From Planctomycetales bacterium (lineage in GTDB: Bacteria; Planctomycetota; Phycisphaerae; SM23-33): 28,322 nucleotides of DNA. The stretch is taken from NCBI GenBank assembly GCA_030592655.1, contig JAUVIQ010000008.1, positions 1 through 28,322 on the forward strand, written 5' to 3'. The translations under genes were made by a program, and so were the position numbers. Of the stretch, positions 1 through 7,889 are shown piece by piece. Each line of letters begins with the position of its first letter. Positions within the stretch are counted from its first letter, which is position 1. The notes below the pieces were generated by a model. The model searched no databases and was not told the DNA's origin. It saw only the letters and a list, made by a program, of their open reading frames with translations.

Positions 1-56
1 CCCCCCCCCCCCCCAGGCCACCCGGCTTTGATTAATTGACAATGGGCAATTGAAAA
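1..56. other. Left-edge sequence with poly-C run and AT-rich repeat arm
   Basis: Bases 1-14 are all C, which may be an assembly or contig-end artefact. Bases 32-60 (CAATTG and AAAATTGG words) match the AT-rich outer arm of the nested palindromes found at 2245-2426 and 16192-16408. This looks like the right-hand end of another copy, placed directly before the first gene. No promoter can be defined. Confidence 0.5.
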
Positions 57-2243
57 TTGGCTATCGAACGTCCGACATTCAGTGAATCGTGGTATCGCAT
101 AACCGCCCTGAAGCCGAGGTTGCGGACTACGGTTCAGGTCTATCGCCAGCACTTTCGAGGCCGGATGTGGCACGTCTTACAGGACCCGGCGAGCAACCAG
201 TTTTTCCGTCTGAACGAGCCGGCCTACCAATTCATAGCGATGCTGGACGGCAGGCGAACGGTCGGAGAAGTCTGGCGTATCTGCACCGAGAAACTCGGCG
301 ATTCAGCCCCCACGCAAGGCGAAGCCATCCAACTGCTGGGGCAACTGTACACCTCGAACCTGCTTGCCGCCGAACTACCGCCCGACGCCGAGGGGCTGCT
401 GCGGCGTTATCGAAAACGCAGGTTCAGGGAAATTCAGGGATACGTTATGAACCTTCTGTTCATCCGCATCCCGCTGATCGATCCCGACCGCTTCCTCGAC
501 CGCTGGATCAGCGTTTTCGGACGGATTTTTACGAAGTTCGGACTGGCATTGTGGGTGGTTCTGATAGGTGCCGGGCTTTATTTTCTCGCAGGCCGGGCCG
601 GTGAACTGGTGGACCGCGCGTCCAACGTGTTCGATCCTGCAAACCTGCCTTTCCTTTACGTTGGTATGGTCATGGCAAAGGTTTTTCACGAATTTGGCCA
701 TGCCTTCGCGTGCAAGTGGTTCGGGCGACGCGCCGGTGGAGGCGAAGTCCACGTGATGGGCGTGATGTTCCTTGACGTTATGCCGCTTCCTTACGTGGAC
801 GCCTCCAGCGCGTGGGCATTTCGCAGCCGGTGGCATCGGGTCGTCGTCGGAGCGGCAGGGATGTTCGTGGAACTGGCCATAGCGGCCATTGCGGCGATTA
901 TCTGGGCCAAGACCCGTCAGGGAATCGCCCTCCACGCCATCTGCTATAACATCATGTTTATCGCCGGCGTCTCCTCAGTGCTATTCAACGGCAACCCGCT
1001 GTTGCGATACGACGCCTATTACATCCTCTCGGACTTATTGGAGATTCCCAACCTCTCCCAGCGGTCCAAGGAGTACATCTACTACCTCGTCAAGCGTTAC
1101 GTCTGGTCCGTTCGGCACGCGCGAAACCCCGCCCACACGCCCGGCGAACGCTGGTGGTTCGTATTCTACGGTATCGCCTCGACTCTCTACCGGATATTCA
1201 TCTTCGCCATGATTCTCTTGTTCCTGACCGACCGCCTGCCCGAATCGATGGCAATTGTGGCAGTCGCTTTCGGACTGGTTGCCGCCTTCACCTGGCTATG
1301 CGTACCGGCGGGAAAGTTTATCCGCTACCTCGCCACCAATAACGAACTTGCCCGCGTCCGTCCGCGAGCGGTGGCAAGCACGCTGATTTTCCTGCTGGCG
1401 GTCTTTATCGGTATAGGTCTGATTAATTTTCCAGACCGCTACCGGGGCGAAGGCATCGGCGAACCGATTAACCTGGCCGTTATCCACGCCGAAGCCGATG
1501 GATTCGTGGTGGCTTTCCTGCCTTCCGGCAAGCGTGTCGGTCCGACCGGCCCGTTTCTTCTGCAATGCGAAAACCCTGAACTTCAGGCACAGCATGAGCA
1601 ATTATTGGCTGAACGCCGCCGTCTCCAGACCAGGCTTCGGATTGCACGGACGCAGGAACCCGCTGCCGCTCAAATCCTCACCGAACAGATCGCCGCCCTC
1701 GACGAACAGGTCCGCCGTGCCGAAGATCAACTCGCCTCGTTGACTATTCACGCACCACTGGACGGAACGTGGATTTCGCCGGATATAGACCAGTTCAGGG
1801 GCGGATACGTTCACCGTGGAGACAAAATCGGATTGGTTGCGGGCTTGGAAGACGTCCTTATCCGCGTCGTAGTCGATCAGCAATCAGCCGCGATACTCGT
1901 AGCCGAGGCGCGCCGGCAGGTTGAGATTTGCGTCAAGGGCAGGCCTGACATAAAAGGCAGCGGCAGGATTCTGCGAATTCTCCCCGCCGGTTCCAAACAA
2001 CTTCCATCAGCCGCCCTTGGTTATGCCGCCGGCGGGGCTATGCAAACCGCCATGGACGACCCGAAGGGCACGAAGTCGGCAGAGCGATTCTTCGAAATAC
2101 ACGTTGTCCCCGACAAAACAGCGGACTTCAAACTCCTTAGCGGACAGCGTGTGGTGGTCCGCTTCGAGACGCCCCCCAAGCCGCTATTGGTGCAGTGGTG
2201 GCGGTCGCTGCTGCAAGTGATTCAACGACGATTCCGAATATAA
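57..2243 (+). CDS. PqqD-like / M50 site-2-type zinc protease / HlyD-like adaptor fusion protein
   Basis: This is a 728-aa polytopic membrane protein with three visible parts. Residues about 25-110 resemble a PqqD-type winged helix (a fold that can act as a RiPP recognition element), with FRLNEPAYQFIAMLDG and RRTVGEVW. Residues about 140-460 form a multi-pass M50/site-2 protease region with the zinc motif HEFGH at 211-215 and NPLLRYDAYY (D319 as a likely third ligand). Residues about 470-728 are HlyD-like: half-lipoyl segments near 475 and 562 flank a coiled coil of about 50 residues, as in periplasmic adaptor proteins. The start is TTG at 57, because an in-frame TGA lies 6 nt upstream and the N-terminal ERPTFSESWYR looks conserved in the family. 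It precedes a short SecA on the same strand, which suggests a processing/export role (inference). The domain calls are solid; the substrate is unknown. Confidence 0.85.
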   Translation: MAIERPTFSESWYRITALKPRLRTTVQVYRQHFRGRMWHVLQDPASNQFFRLNEPAYQFIAMLDGRRTVGEVWRICTEKLGDSAPTQGEAIQLLGQLYTSNLLAAELPPDAEGLLRRYRKRRFREIQGYVMNLLFIRIPLIDPDRFLDRWISVFGRIFTKFGLALWVVLIGAGLYFLAGRAGELVDRASNVFDPANLPFLYVGMVMAKVFHEFGHAFACKWFGRRAGGGEVHVMGVMFLDVMPLPYVDASSAWAFRSRWHRVVVGAAGMFVELAIAAIAAIIWAKTRQGIALHAICYNIMFIAGVSSVLFNGNPLLRYDAYYILSDLLEIPNLSQRSKEYIYYLVKRYVWSVRHARNPAHTPGERWWFVFYGIASTLYRIFIFAMILLFLTDRLPESMAIVAVAFGLVAAFTWLCVPAGKFIRYLATNNELARVRPRAVASTLIFLLAVFIGIGLINFPDRYRGEGIGEPINLAVIHAEADGFVVAFLPSGKRVGPTGPFLLQCENPELQAQHEQLLAERRRLQTRLRIARTQEPAAAQILTEQIAALDEQVRRAEDQLASLTIHAPLDGTWISPDIDQFRGGYVHRGDKIGLVAGLEDVLIRVVVDQQSAAILVAEARRQVEICVKGRPDIKGSGRILRILPAGSKQLPSAALGYAAGGAMQTAMDDPKGTKSAERFFEIHVVPDKTADFKLLSGQRVVVRFETPPKPLLVQWWRSLLQVIQRRFRI

Positions 2244-2244
2244 G

Positions 2245-2426
2245 TTGATTGCGACAAAGATTGAACGGTATTTGGGAAAGAAGAAGAAAAAGAAGAAAAG
2301 AGAGCGGGATTACAGGGATTACAGGATTATAGGGATTTTCTTTTTTTTATTTTTGTCCTGTAATCCTGTAATCCCTGTAATCCCGCTATTCCGTTTTTTC
2401 TTTGTCAATTGGAAATCGGAAATTGT
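2245..2426. repeat. Intergenic nested palindrome (GGGATTACA type) between the M50 gene and secA
   Basis: A purine-rich stretch is followed by two 31-nt arms, 2303-2333 and 2357-2387, which are inverted complements with a single mismatch. Each arm is built of degenerate GGGATTACAG units. The loop is T-rich. The right side ends in the AT-rich word run CAATTGGAAATCGGAAATTG (2407-2426), which touches the secA start codon. It could form a very stable hairpin in the mRNA between the two genes and so attenuate or process the transcript (inference). Confidence 0.85.
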
Positions 2427-4412
2427 ATGAGTACGATACCCAGCACAACCTGGCGGATGCTTGCCCGGCGGACAGGCGGCGAAGAACTGCCCAAAGGTCT
2501 GGACGCCGCATGGAACGCCGCTACCGGAGTGGTAAATCGACTTGTACCACGCCGAAAAATGCTTCTCCGACGGGCGGAAAGAATCTGCTCGATGGAAAAA
2601 CAATTCTCCGAACTGTCCGACGCCAAACTTCGTGAGCAGGCCCTGCAGTTTCGGGAACTGTTCCGCTGCGGGCGAGACAGCCCGGACGATCTGGAACTGG
2701 CCTTCGCCTTTGTCCGCGAAGTGGCACACCGGCAATTAGGCGAAAAGCCTTTCCCTGTCCAGATCGCCGGCGCTCTTGCGCTCGACGCCGGTTGTATTGC
2801 CGAACTGGCTACAGGCGAGGGAAAAACGCTATCTGCCACCATGCCGGCCACCATTGCAGGATGGCGTGGCAAAGGATGCCACATCATTACGGTCAACGAC
2901 TACCTCGCCGCCCGCGACGCCGAGTGGATGGACAAGATATACCGCTTCTGCGGCTTGAGCGTCGCGCACGTCGAACAGGGTATGGAACCGCCCAAGCGGC
3001 GAGAAGCCTACCAGGCGGATATCACCTACTGCACCAACAAGGAAGTAACCGCCGATTTCCTGCGGGACCGCCTGGCGCTGGGAAAACTGCGAGGACTGCC
3101 CGAAGCACTACTGGGAAAAATAGCCGACGGCGCGGGAAGCGGAACCGACAGGCTCGTCCAGCGAGGGTTGAATTACGCTATCGTGGACGAAGCCGATTCG
3201 GTCCTGATAGATGAAGCCGTTACGCCGCTAATCATCTCCGGAAACGCGCCGAACCCCGAACAGGTCGAAGCCTTCAACCAAGCGGCGGAACTTGCCGGTC
3301 AATTGAAATTCCAGGAGCACTTCAGCATAAATCAGCGTTATCGCGAGGTCGAACTGACCGCAGCCGGTAAAAAACGTCTGGATGAACTTGCCGACGACCT
3401 CGGCGGCATCTGGAGCGGCGCTCGCAGGAGAGAGGAACTCGTCGTCCAGGCACTGACTGCCGGCCGGTTCTACCTCCGCGACAAGCAGTACGTAGTCCAG
3501 GAAGGCAAGGTGGTTATTGTCGATGAGTTCACAGGCCGACTTATGCCCGACCGCGAATGGCGCGACGGACTGCACCAGGCGGTCGAAGCCGTCGAACATC
3601 TGGAAATAAACCCGCCGAAAGACACATACGCCCGCGTAAGTTTCCAGCGTTTCTTCCGTCTGTATCGCAAACTCGCCGGTATGACCGGAACCGCCGCCGA
3701 AGCCCGGCGCGAGTTCTGGCAGATTTATCACCTTCCGGTGGTCGTTATCCCCACGAATCGACCTTGCATTCGCAAATCGCTGCCGGATATGGTCTTCGCC
3801 GGCGAACAGGCCAAGTGGCGGGCAATCGTCGGCGAAATCCGTAATTTTCACCAGGCCGGGCAACCTGTCCTCGTCGGTACGCGGAGCGTCCGCGCCAGCG
3901 AACATTTGAGCGAACTGCTCACCGATGAAGGTCTTGAGCACCAGGTCCTCAATGCCGTCCGCCACCGTCAGGAGGCGCAGATCGTCGCCGGCGCAGGCCA
4001 GGCCGGGAGAATTACCGTCGCGACGAATATGGCCGGTCGAGGCACGGACATCAAACTTGGACGGGGCGTCGCCGAAGCCGGCGGACTGGGGGTCATCGCC
4101 ACCGAGCGCCACGAATCAGGGCGTATCGACCGCCAACTCTTCGGACGGTCAGCCCGCCAGGGCGACCCCGGAAGCGCCCAGGCTATCGTCAGCCTCGAAG
4201 ACGAACTCCTCGACCGTCACGCGCCGCACATTTCAGCATTTTTCCGACGACGATTCGGTCGTACCGACGGAGAAATCTCTTCCACCGTTACTCGCCGTGT
4301 GTTCGATATTGTCCAGCGCCGGGCTGAACGGTTGTCGCTTCGCCAGCGTAAGGGCGTCCTTCGCACCGACGACTGGCTGGACGAAAACCTCGGCTTCGCC
4401 GGTAGTGAGTGA
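2427..4412 (+). CDS. Short SecA-family translocase ATPase (SecA paralogue)
   Basis: This is a 661-aa SecA-family ATPase. Visible motor motifs are Walker A ATGEGKT (G130-T134), Walker B IVDEADSVLIDEA (near 252), the preprotein cross-linking region ending in VIVDEFTGRLMP, the TGTAAE motif, and NBD2 with ATNMAGRGTDIKLG and GRSARQGDPGSA. Canonical SecA is about 840-900 aa. Here the chain stops about 60 residues after the SLEDELL motif, at a tail containing TDDWLDENLGFAG, so most of the helical wing, the two-helix finger region and the zinc-binding C-terminal tail are missing. I chose ATG 2427 over TTG 2409 because the TTG lies inside the AT-rich repeat. Its neighbour is the PqqD/M50/HlyD protein, so a specialised accessory SecA serving that system is likely. 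It is not expected to be the housekeeping secA. Confidence 0.88.
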   Translation: MSTIPSTTWRMLARRTGGEELPKGLDAAWNAATGVVNRLVPRRKMLLRRAERICSMEKQFSELSDAKLREQALQFRELFRCGRDSPDDLELAFAFVREVAHRQLGEKPFPVQIAGALALDAGCIAELATGEGKTLSATMPATIAGWRGKGCHIITVNDYLAARDAEWMDKIYRFCGLSVAHVEQGMEPPKRREAYQADITYCTNKEVTADFLRDRLALGKLRGLPEALLGKIADGAGSGTDRLVQRGLNYAIVDEADSVLIDEAVTPLIISGNAPNPEQVEAFNQAAELAGQLKFQEHFSINQRYREVELTAAGKKRLDELADDLGGIWSGARRREELVVQALTAGRFYLRDKQYVVQEGKVVIVDEFTGRLMPDREWRDGLHQAVEAVEHLEINPPKDTYARVSFQRFFRLYRKLAGMTGTAAEARREFWQIYHLPVVVIPTNRPCIRKSLPDMVFAGEQAKWRAIVGEIRNFHQAGQPVLVGTRSVRASEHLSELLTDEGLEHQVLNAVRHRQEAQIVAGAGQAGRITVATNMAGRGTDIKLGRGVAEAGGLGVIATERHESGRIDRQLFGRSARQGDPGSAQAIVSLEDELLDRHAPHISAFFRRRFGRTDGEISSTVTRRVFDIVQRRAERLSLRQRKGVLRTDDWLDENLGFAGSE

Positions 4413-4423
4413 TCCTTACCGTG

Positions 4424-4446
4424 CTACGAAAAACCCGGTTTTCCAG
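4424..4446. terminator. Weak bidirectional terminator-like hairpin
   Basis: The 41-bp gap between secA (+) and the convergent gene on the minus strand holds a short GAAAA/TTTTC stem with a GC-containing loop and A/T runs on both sides. This would be compatible with a small shared terminator, but the stem is only about 5 bp. Confidence 0.25.
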
Positions 4447-4453
4447 AGGTCCC

Positions 4454-5446
4454 TTAACGTTTTTCCTTGACGAGAGTTATCAGCAGTTCGACTTTCGTCT
4501 TGAGTTCCCTGACTTGCTGTTCGAGTTCTTTGATGCGTTCTTCGAGTTTTCGGGTGGTTTCGGGGTCAGCGGGGCGTGTGGTCGCCCGACGACTCGCTTC
4601 ATACATGGCCCGGCGGCGAGCCTGCTCCTGACGCCACTGGCGTTCACGCTCGGCCACTAATTTCTCTTTCTCCCGCCTCTCTTTTTCGACCTTGGCAATC
4701 ATGGTCTCGATTTTCTTCAGCAGGAGTTCCTTAGGCAGGTCTATGACCGCCTGGTATTGCAGGGAAGCAACGTGCTGATGTTTATCGGTCGCGGCGACGC
4801 GAACCGGAACAAGCACCGGGATGCCCTTGGGGGGCTTGCCGGTAGCGGAGTTGACGGTCTTTTTATAACAGTCAAATCCGGTTGGCGAGACGCCGGTGGA
4901 GCGGGAGTAGATGTAATTTCCATCGGCGGAGACGGCAATGTCGCTGCCCCTGACACCGGTGTTTCCGTCCCACGCTCGCGTTTTCATGCTGAAGTAGTCG
5001 CCGCCTTCATGAAACCCGCCGGCGCAGTAAACGTAAGGGTCATCGGGGTCGGACGAAGTGGTGAAAGTGTTATCGACGACCTGCTTGACGGTAACCTTGC
5101 CGGCAACCTTGAGCGTCCCGGCGTCCAGGATGAAAATCTGCGTGCTGTCTTTGAAGCAGATGAGGAAGTAACTCTTGTCCTTGTACTTCTTGAACAGAAC
5201 GCCCTGCGCGCCGGCGGCGATTTCGACCGGGCCGATCACCGTCTTGTTTTTCCCGTCAATGTAATTTTTGGGATAGAGCGTGGCGGCCTTGGCCTTGGCG
5301 TCAATACCAAGAACGGCGCCGGTGTGGGGATTCAACATGAACAGGTTGCACGGCGACCTCAACTGCACCGGGTCGCTGCCGAAAACCTTCCCGCAAAGAC
5401 CGAACATCGTCATCGCTGCCGCCGCCAGTATCACCGTTCGCTTCAT
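4454..5446 (-). CDS. Secreted protein, beta-propeller-like with C-terminal coiled coil
   Basis: This 330-aa protein has an N-terminal signal peptide (MKRT start, hydrophobic core, cleavage after about residue 23 near KVFGSD). The middle part has short beta-rich segments such as IFILDAGTLKVAGKV, DPDDPYVYCAGGFHEGG and DIAVSADGNYIYSRS, typical of WD40/YVTN-like propellers. The last 110 residues are strongly charged and heptad-like (KKIETMIAKVEKERREKEK onward), ending in a predicted coiled coil. ATG 5446 is preferred: GGAG lies 8 nt upstream, while GTG 5449 is too close. A TTGCAA/17/TATAAT promoter lies upstream. It converges on secA with a 41-bp gap. I do not recognise a named family, so the function is unknown; a periplasmic scaffold or adhesin-like role would be a guess. 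Confidence 0.75.
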   Translation of the reverse strand: MKRTVILAAAAMTMFGLCGKVFGSDPVQLRSPCNLFMLNPHTGAVLGIDAKAKAATLYPKNYIDGKNKTVIGPVEIAAGAQGVLFKKYKDKSYFLICFKDSTQIFILDAGTLKVAGKVTVKQVVDNTFTTSSDPDDPYVYCAGGFHEGGDYFSMKTRAWDGNTGVRGSDIAVSADGNYIYSRSTGVSPTGFDCYKKTVNSATGKPPKGIPVLVPVRVAATDKHQHVASLQYQAVIDLPKELLLKKIETMIAKVEKERREKEKLVAERERQWRQEQARRRAMYEASRRATTRPADPETTRKLEERIKELEQQVRELKTKVELLITLVKEKR

Positions 5447-5488
5447 CACCGAATCTCCTTATTAATTCAAACTGACCGATTTTACCTG

Positions 5489-5517
5489 ATTATATCCCGT
5501 GAGTCCTGTTTTTGCAA
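5489..5517 (-). promoter_or_regulatory. Sigma-70-type promoter for the secreted propeller-like gene
   Basis: Reading the minus strand, TTGCAA (5512-5517) is followed by a 17-nt spacer and a perfect TATAAT (5489-5494), about 40 nt before the start codon. A GGAG ribosome site precedes the ATG. Confidence 0.65.
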
Positions 5518-5530
5518 AATGTTGCAGCAA

Positions 5531-5557
5531 TACGTAGCATGGGCGTCCCTGGCCCGC
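5531..5557. repeat. GTAGCA-YGGGCG palindromic repeat at the 3' end of rlmKL
   Basis: TACGTAGCATGGGCG followed by CCCTGGCCCGC forms an imperfect hairpin (GGGC/GCCC core). It shares its left arm and layout with the copy at 26131-26161. It sits directly downstream of the rlmKL stop codon, where it could act as a transcript-end structure. Confidence 0.5.
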
Positions 5558-7735
5558 TCACCGCACTGTCATCCGCCAGCAGCGATGAATGCGCTTATTG
5601 CGAAAATCGTCGGGAACGGTCCGGCGGGAGATTTCCCGAACCTCCAGGCCGGTAAACATATCAGGGGCAAACTTGAACTGGCGGAAGTTCGTGGAGAAGT
5701 AAATCACGCCGCCTTCAGGCATAATCTGTGCCGCAGCAGTAAGCAGATCGCTGTAGTGAAGTTGCACATCGAAGACGTCGCGGATTTGCTTACTGTTAGA
5801 AAACGTCGGCGGGTCGATCATCGCGATATCGTATTGCTCGGATCGTGGGCTCCCGCGCAGAAACGCCATCGTGTCAGCCCGAACGAACCGGTGTTGGGAC
5901 CCTGTGAACCCGTTGGCCGACATGTTACGTCTAGCCCAGTCGAGATACGTCTTCGAAAGGTCCACTGTCGTTGTCGATGTTGCCCCGCCGTCGGCTGCGT
6001 ACACCGAAAACGCTCCGGTGTAGGCGAACAGGTTCAGCATCCGCTTACCGGCAGATTCGGCCCGAACCATCTCACGGGTAATCCGGTGATCGAGAAACAA
6101 CCCCGTATCAAGGTAGTCGGAAAGATTTACCTCGAACTCCAACCCGCCCTCGTGAACCGTAAAAACGCTGCCGGTCTCGGAAACCTTATTGTACTGCGCG
6201 ATACCCCTCTGCCGTCGGCGACGCTTGAGATAAATGTCCTCCCGCCGAATACCGAGCGTCTCGCCGGCGGTCTTGACGAGCATATCCAGCCAATCGGCAT
6301 GCTCGGCGGGTGTGCGGTCGTGAGGCCGATCGTATTCAGCCACGTGCAGCCGACCCTCATAAATATCCACCGCGAGGGGAATCTCAGGGATGTCCCGGTC
6401 ATAAATGCGATAGCAGGTAATCCCCCTGCCCGGCCAGCGGCGCAGATGCCTGGAAATCTTCCGTAAGCGATTGGCAAATATCTCCGCCTGGTTCGAAGCG
6501 TTGCCGGCCAAGCCGCCAAAGGCCGAAGACGCCTTTGCCTCGGCTTCTTCGGGATGCTCGGACTGTTCGGACTGTTGCGGTAAATGCCGCACGTCCGAGT
6601 GTCTCTTCGGAGGCCTCGGACCGTAGAATTGGTAGTATGTGCACTCGATTCTACCGTTGTACAGCTTCCTGCGCCGGTCGGCGGATTGGCCTAAAATCTG
6701 CTCCAGGTCCAGGCTGGTGATTATGTAGAAAGACCATGTTTTCAGCGTCCGGAACACCTCCGGCATCGTCTGGTAAAGCGCCATGATATCCGGCGTTTTC
6801 TCGAACCGCCGGCCATAAGGCGGGTTGCAGATCACGCAGCCATACTCTCGATTTGAGGTTAACTTCCCGAACGCCTGCTGCTGAAAGTGAATATCGTCGG
6901 CGACGCCCGCGAGTTGGGCGTGATAGGCTGAAAGGCTGATCGCTTTCGGTTCGATATCGGTTCCTATGATCCGCAAAGGCAGAGCCGGTTTGATCAGATC
7001 ACGTGCGTTTTCGCGCTGCGTTTCCCAGTGCGCCGATGGAATAAATTCCCACTCTTCGGCGACGAAACTACGGTTCAGCCCAGGCGCGATATTCCGACCA
7101 ATCAGAGCAGCCTCAATCGGAATCGTTCCGCTCCCGCAGAATGGGTCGATCAGATGGCGGTCGGGCTTCCAGAAACTCATTTGCACCATGGCCGCCGCGA
7201 GGGTCTCTTTAATTGGGGCAGGCCCGGCGGCCTGGCGATATCCGCGTTTGTTCAAACCCGCACCGGTCGTGTCAATTGTGAGTTGTGCGACGTCTTCGCG
7301 TATTGCGATCTCGACAGTGCAGGTCGCGCCCGTTTCGGGCAATTCGTTTGCTTTGTGGGCGGCCCGTAACTTTTCAACGATTGCTTTCTTGACGATCTTC
7401 TGGCAGGCGGGGACAGATGAGAGTTGGCTCTTGTAACTCCGTCCATGAACAGGGAACTTACCATCTGCTGGAATCCACTGCTGCCAGGGTAATGTATGGG
7501 TACGGTCGAACAATTCGCCGAAGTCGCGTGCGTCGAATGAAGCGACGAGGAGTAAAACCCGGTCGGCCGTTCGCAGCCAGAGGTTCGCCCGAACCAATCC
7601 CTCAGGCCCAGCCCGGAACAGGATGCGCCCGGGAGAACAGACCCTCGCGTCGGGAAAACCCAGTTCCAAAAGTTCCCGCTTGACGCACGCCTCAAGGCCG
7701 GCTGCCGTTGTTGCAATGAGTTGAAACTCGTCCAT
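5558..7735 (-). CDS. rlmL: Bifunctional 23S rRNA guanine methyltransferase RlmKL (m2G2445 / m7G2069)
   Basis: This 725-aa protein matches the bifunctional RlmKL architecture (E. coli form about 700 aa). An N-terminal ferredoxin-like/THUMP region (residues 1 to about 155) is followed by the RlmL-type N2-guanine methyltransferase domain with DPFCGSGTIPIEAAL and the catalytic NPPYG at 304-308. The second RlmK-type Rossmann domain has LNLFAYTGAFSVYAA and DPPTFSNS (near 640). It would modify helix-74-region guanines of 23S rRNA in the cytoplasm. A low-complexity linker rich in E, Q and S (HSDVRHLPQQSEQSEHPEEA) sits between the two enzymes. GTG 7744 is an alternative start; ATG 7735 is preferred although no strong ribosome site is seen. 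It lies 145 bp downstream of the helicase on the same strand, so the two may be cotranscribed. Confidence 0.92.
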   Translation of the reverse strand: MDEFQLIATTAAGLEACVKRELLELGFPDARVCSPGRILFRAGPEGLVRANLWLRTADRVLLLVASFDARDFGELFDRTHTLPWQQWIPADGKFPVHGRSYKSQLSSVPACQKIVKKAIVEKLRAAHKANELPETGATCTVEIAIREDVAQLTIDTTGAGLNKRGYRQAAGPAPIKETLAAAMVQMSFWKPDRHLIDPFCGSGTIPIEAALIGRNIAPGLNRSFVAEEWEFIPSAHWETQRENARDLIKPALPLRIIGTDIEPKAISLSAYHAQLAGVADDIHFQQQAFGKLTSNREYGCVICNPPYGRRFEKTPDIMALYQTMPEVFRTLKTWSFYIITSLDLEQILGQSADRRRKLYNGRIECTYYQFYGPRPPKRHSDVRHLPQQSEQSEHPEEAEAKASSAFGGLAGNASNQAEIFANRLRKISRHLRRWPGRGITCYRIYDRDIPEIPLAVDIYEGRLHVAEYDRPHDRTPAEHADWLDMLVKTAGETLGIRREDIYLKRRRRQRGIAQYNKVSETGSVFTVHEGGLEFEVNLSDYLDTGLFLDHRITREMVRAESAGKRMLNLFAYTGAFSVYAADGGATSTTTVDLSKTYLDWARRNMSANGFTGSQHRFVRADTMAFLRGSPRSEQYDIAMIDPPTFSNSKQIRDVFDVQLHYSDLLTAAAQIMPEGGVIYFSTNFRQFKFAPDMFTGLEVREISRRTVPDDFRNKRIHRCWRMTVR

Positions 7736-7756
7736 AACACTCACTGGAAGAAGAAT

Positions 7757-7822
7757 TTACCACAGAGAACGCAGAGAAAAGAAACAACAGAATTTTTTTT
7801 CTTTGTTCTCTGCGCTCTCTGC
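7757..7822. repeat. CCACAGAG-family inverted repeat
   Basis: CCACAGAGAACGCAGAG (from 7760) is mirrored by CTCTGCGCTCTCTG (7809-7822) with an A/T-rich loop, giving an imperfect hairpin of about 18 bp. A single related arm is found at 13961-13982. It lies in the gap between rlmKL and the helicase. Confidence 0.7.
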
Positions 7823-7827
7823 GATCC

Positions 7828-7865
7828 CCCCACGGGACGGCGAACAGCCCCTAGGGCCCGTGGGG
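7828..7865. repeat. GC-rich hairpin downstream of the helicase gene
   Basis: CCCCACGGG (7828-7836) and CCCGTGGGG (7857-7865) form a perfect 9-bp stem with a 20-nt loop. It is 25 nt after the helicase stop codon on the minus strand. There is no immediate U tract, so it may be a transcript-end or processing hairpin rather than a classical intrinsic terminator. Confidence 0.5.
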
Positions 7866-7889
7866 CCGCCTGCGGTGAATTTCTTTTTG

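Noticed and set aside
1..14. Run of 14 C
   Set aside because: It is likely an edge or assembly artefact. No biological role can be argued from it.
3228..4112. 294-codon open frame opposite secA
   Set aside because: It is antisense to conserved SecA motifs and has no recognisable domain.
4757..6466. Long open frame of 569 codons on the plus strand
   Set aside because: It runs antisense through the propeller-like gene and rlmKL, has no domain likeness and no ribosome site. It is a shadow produced by GC-rich codon use.
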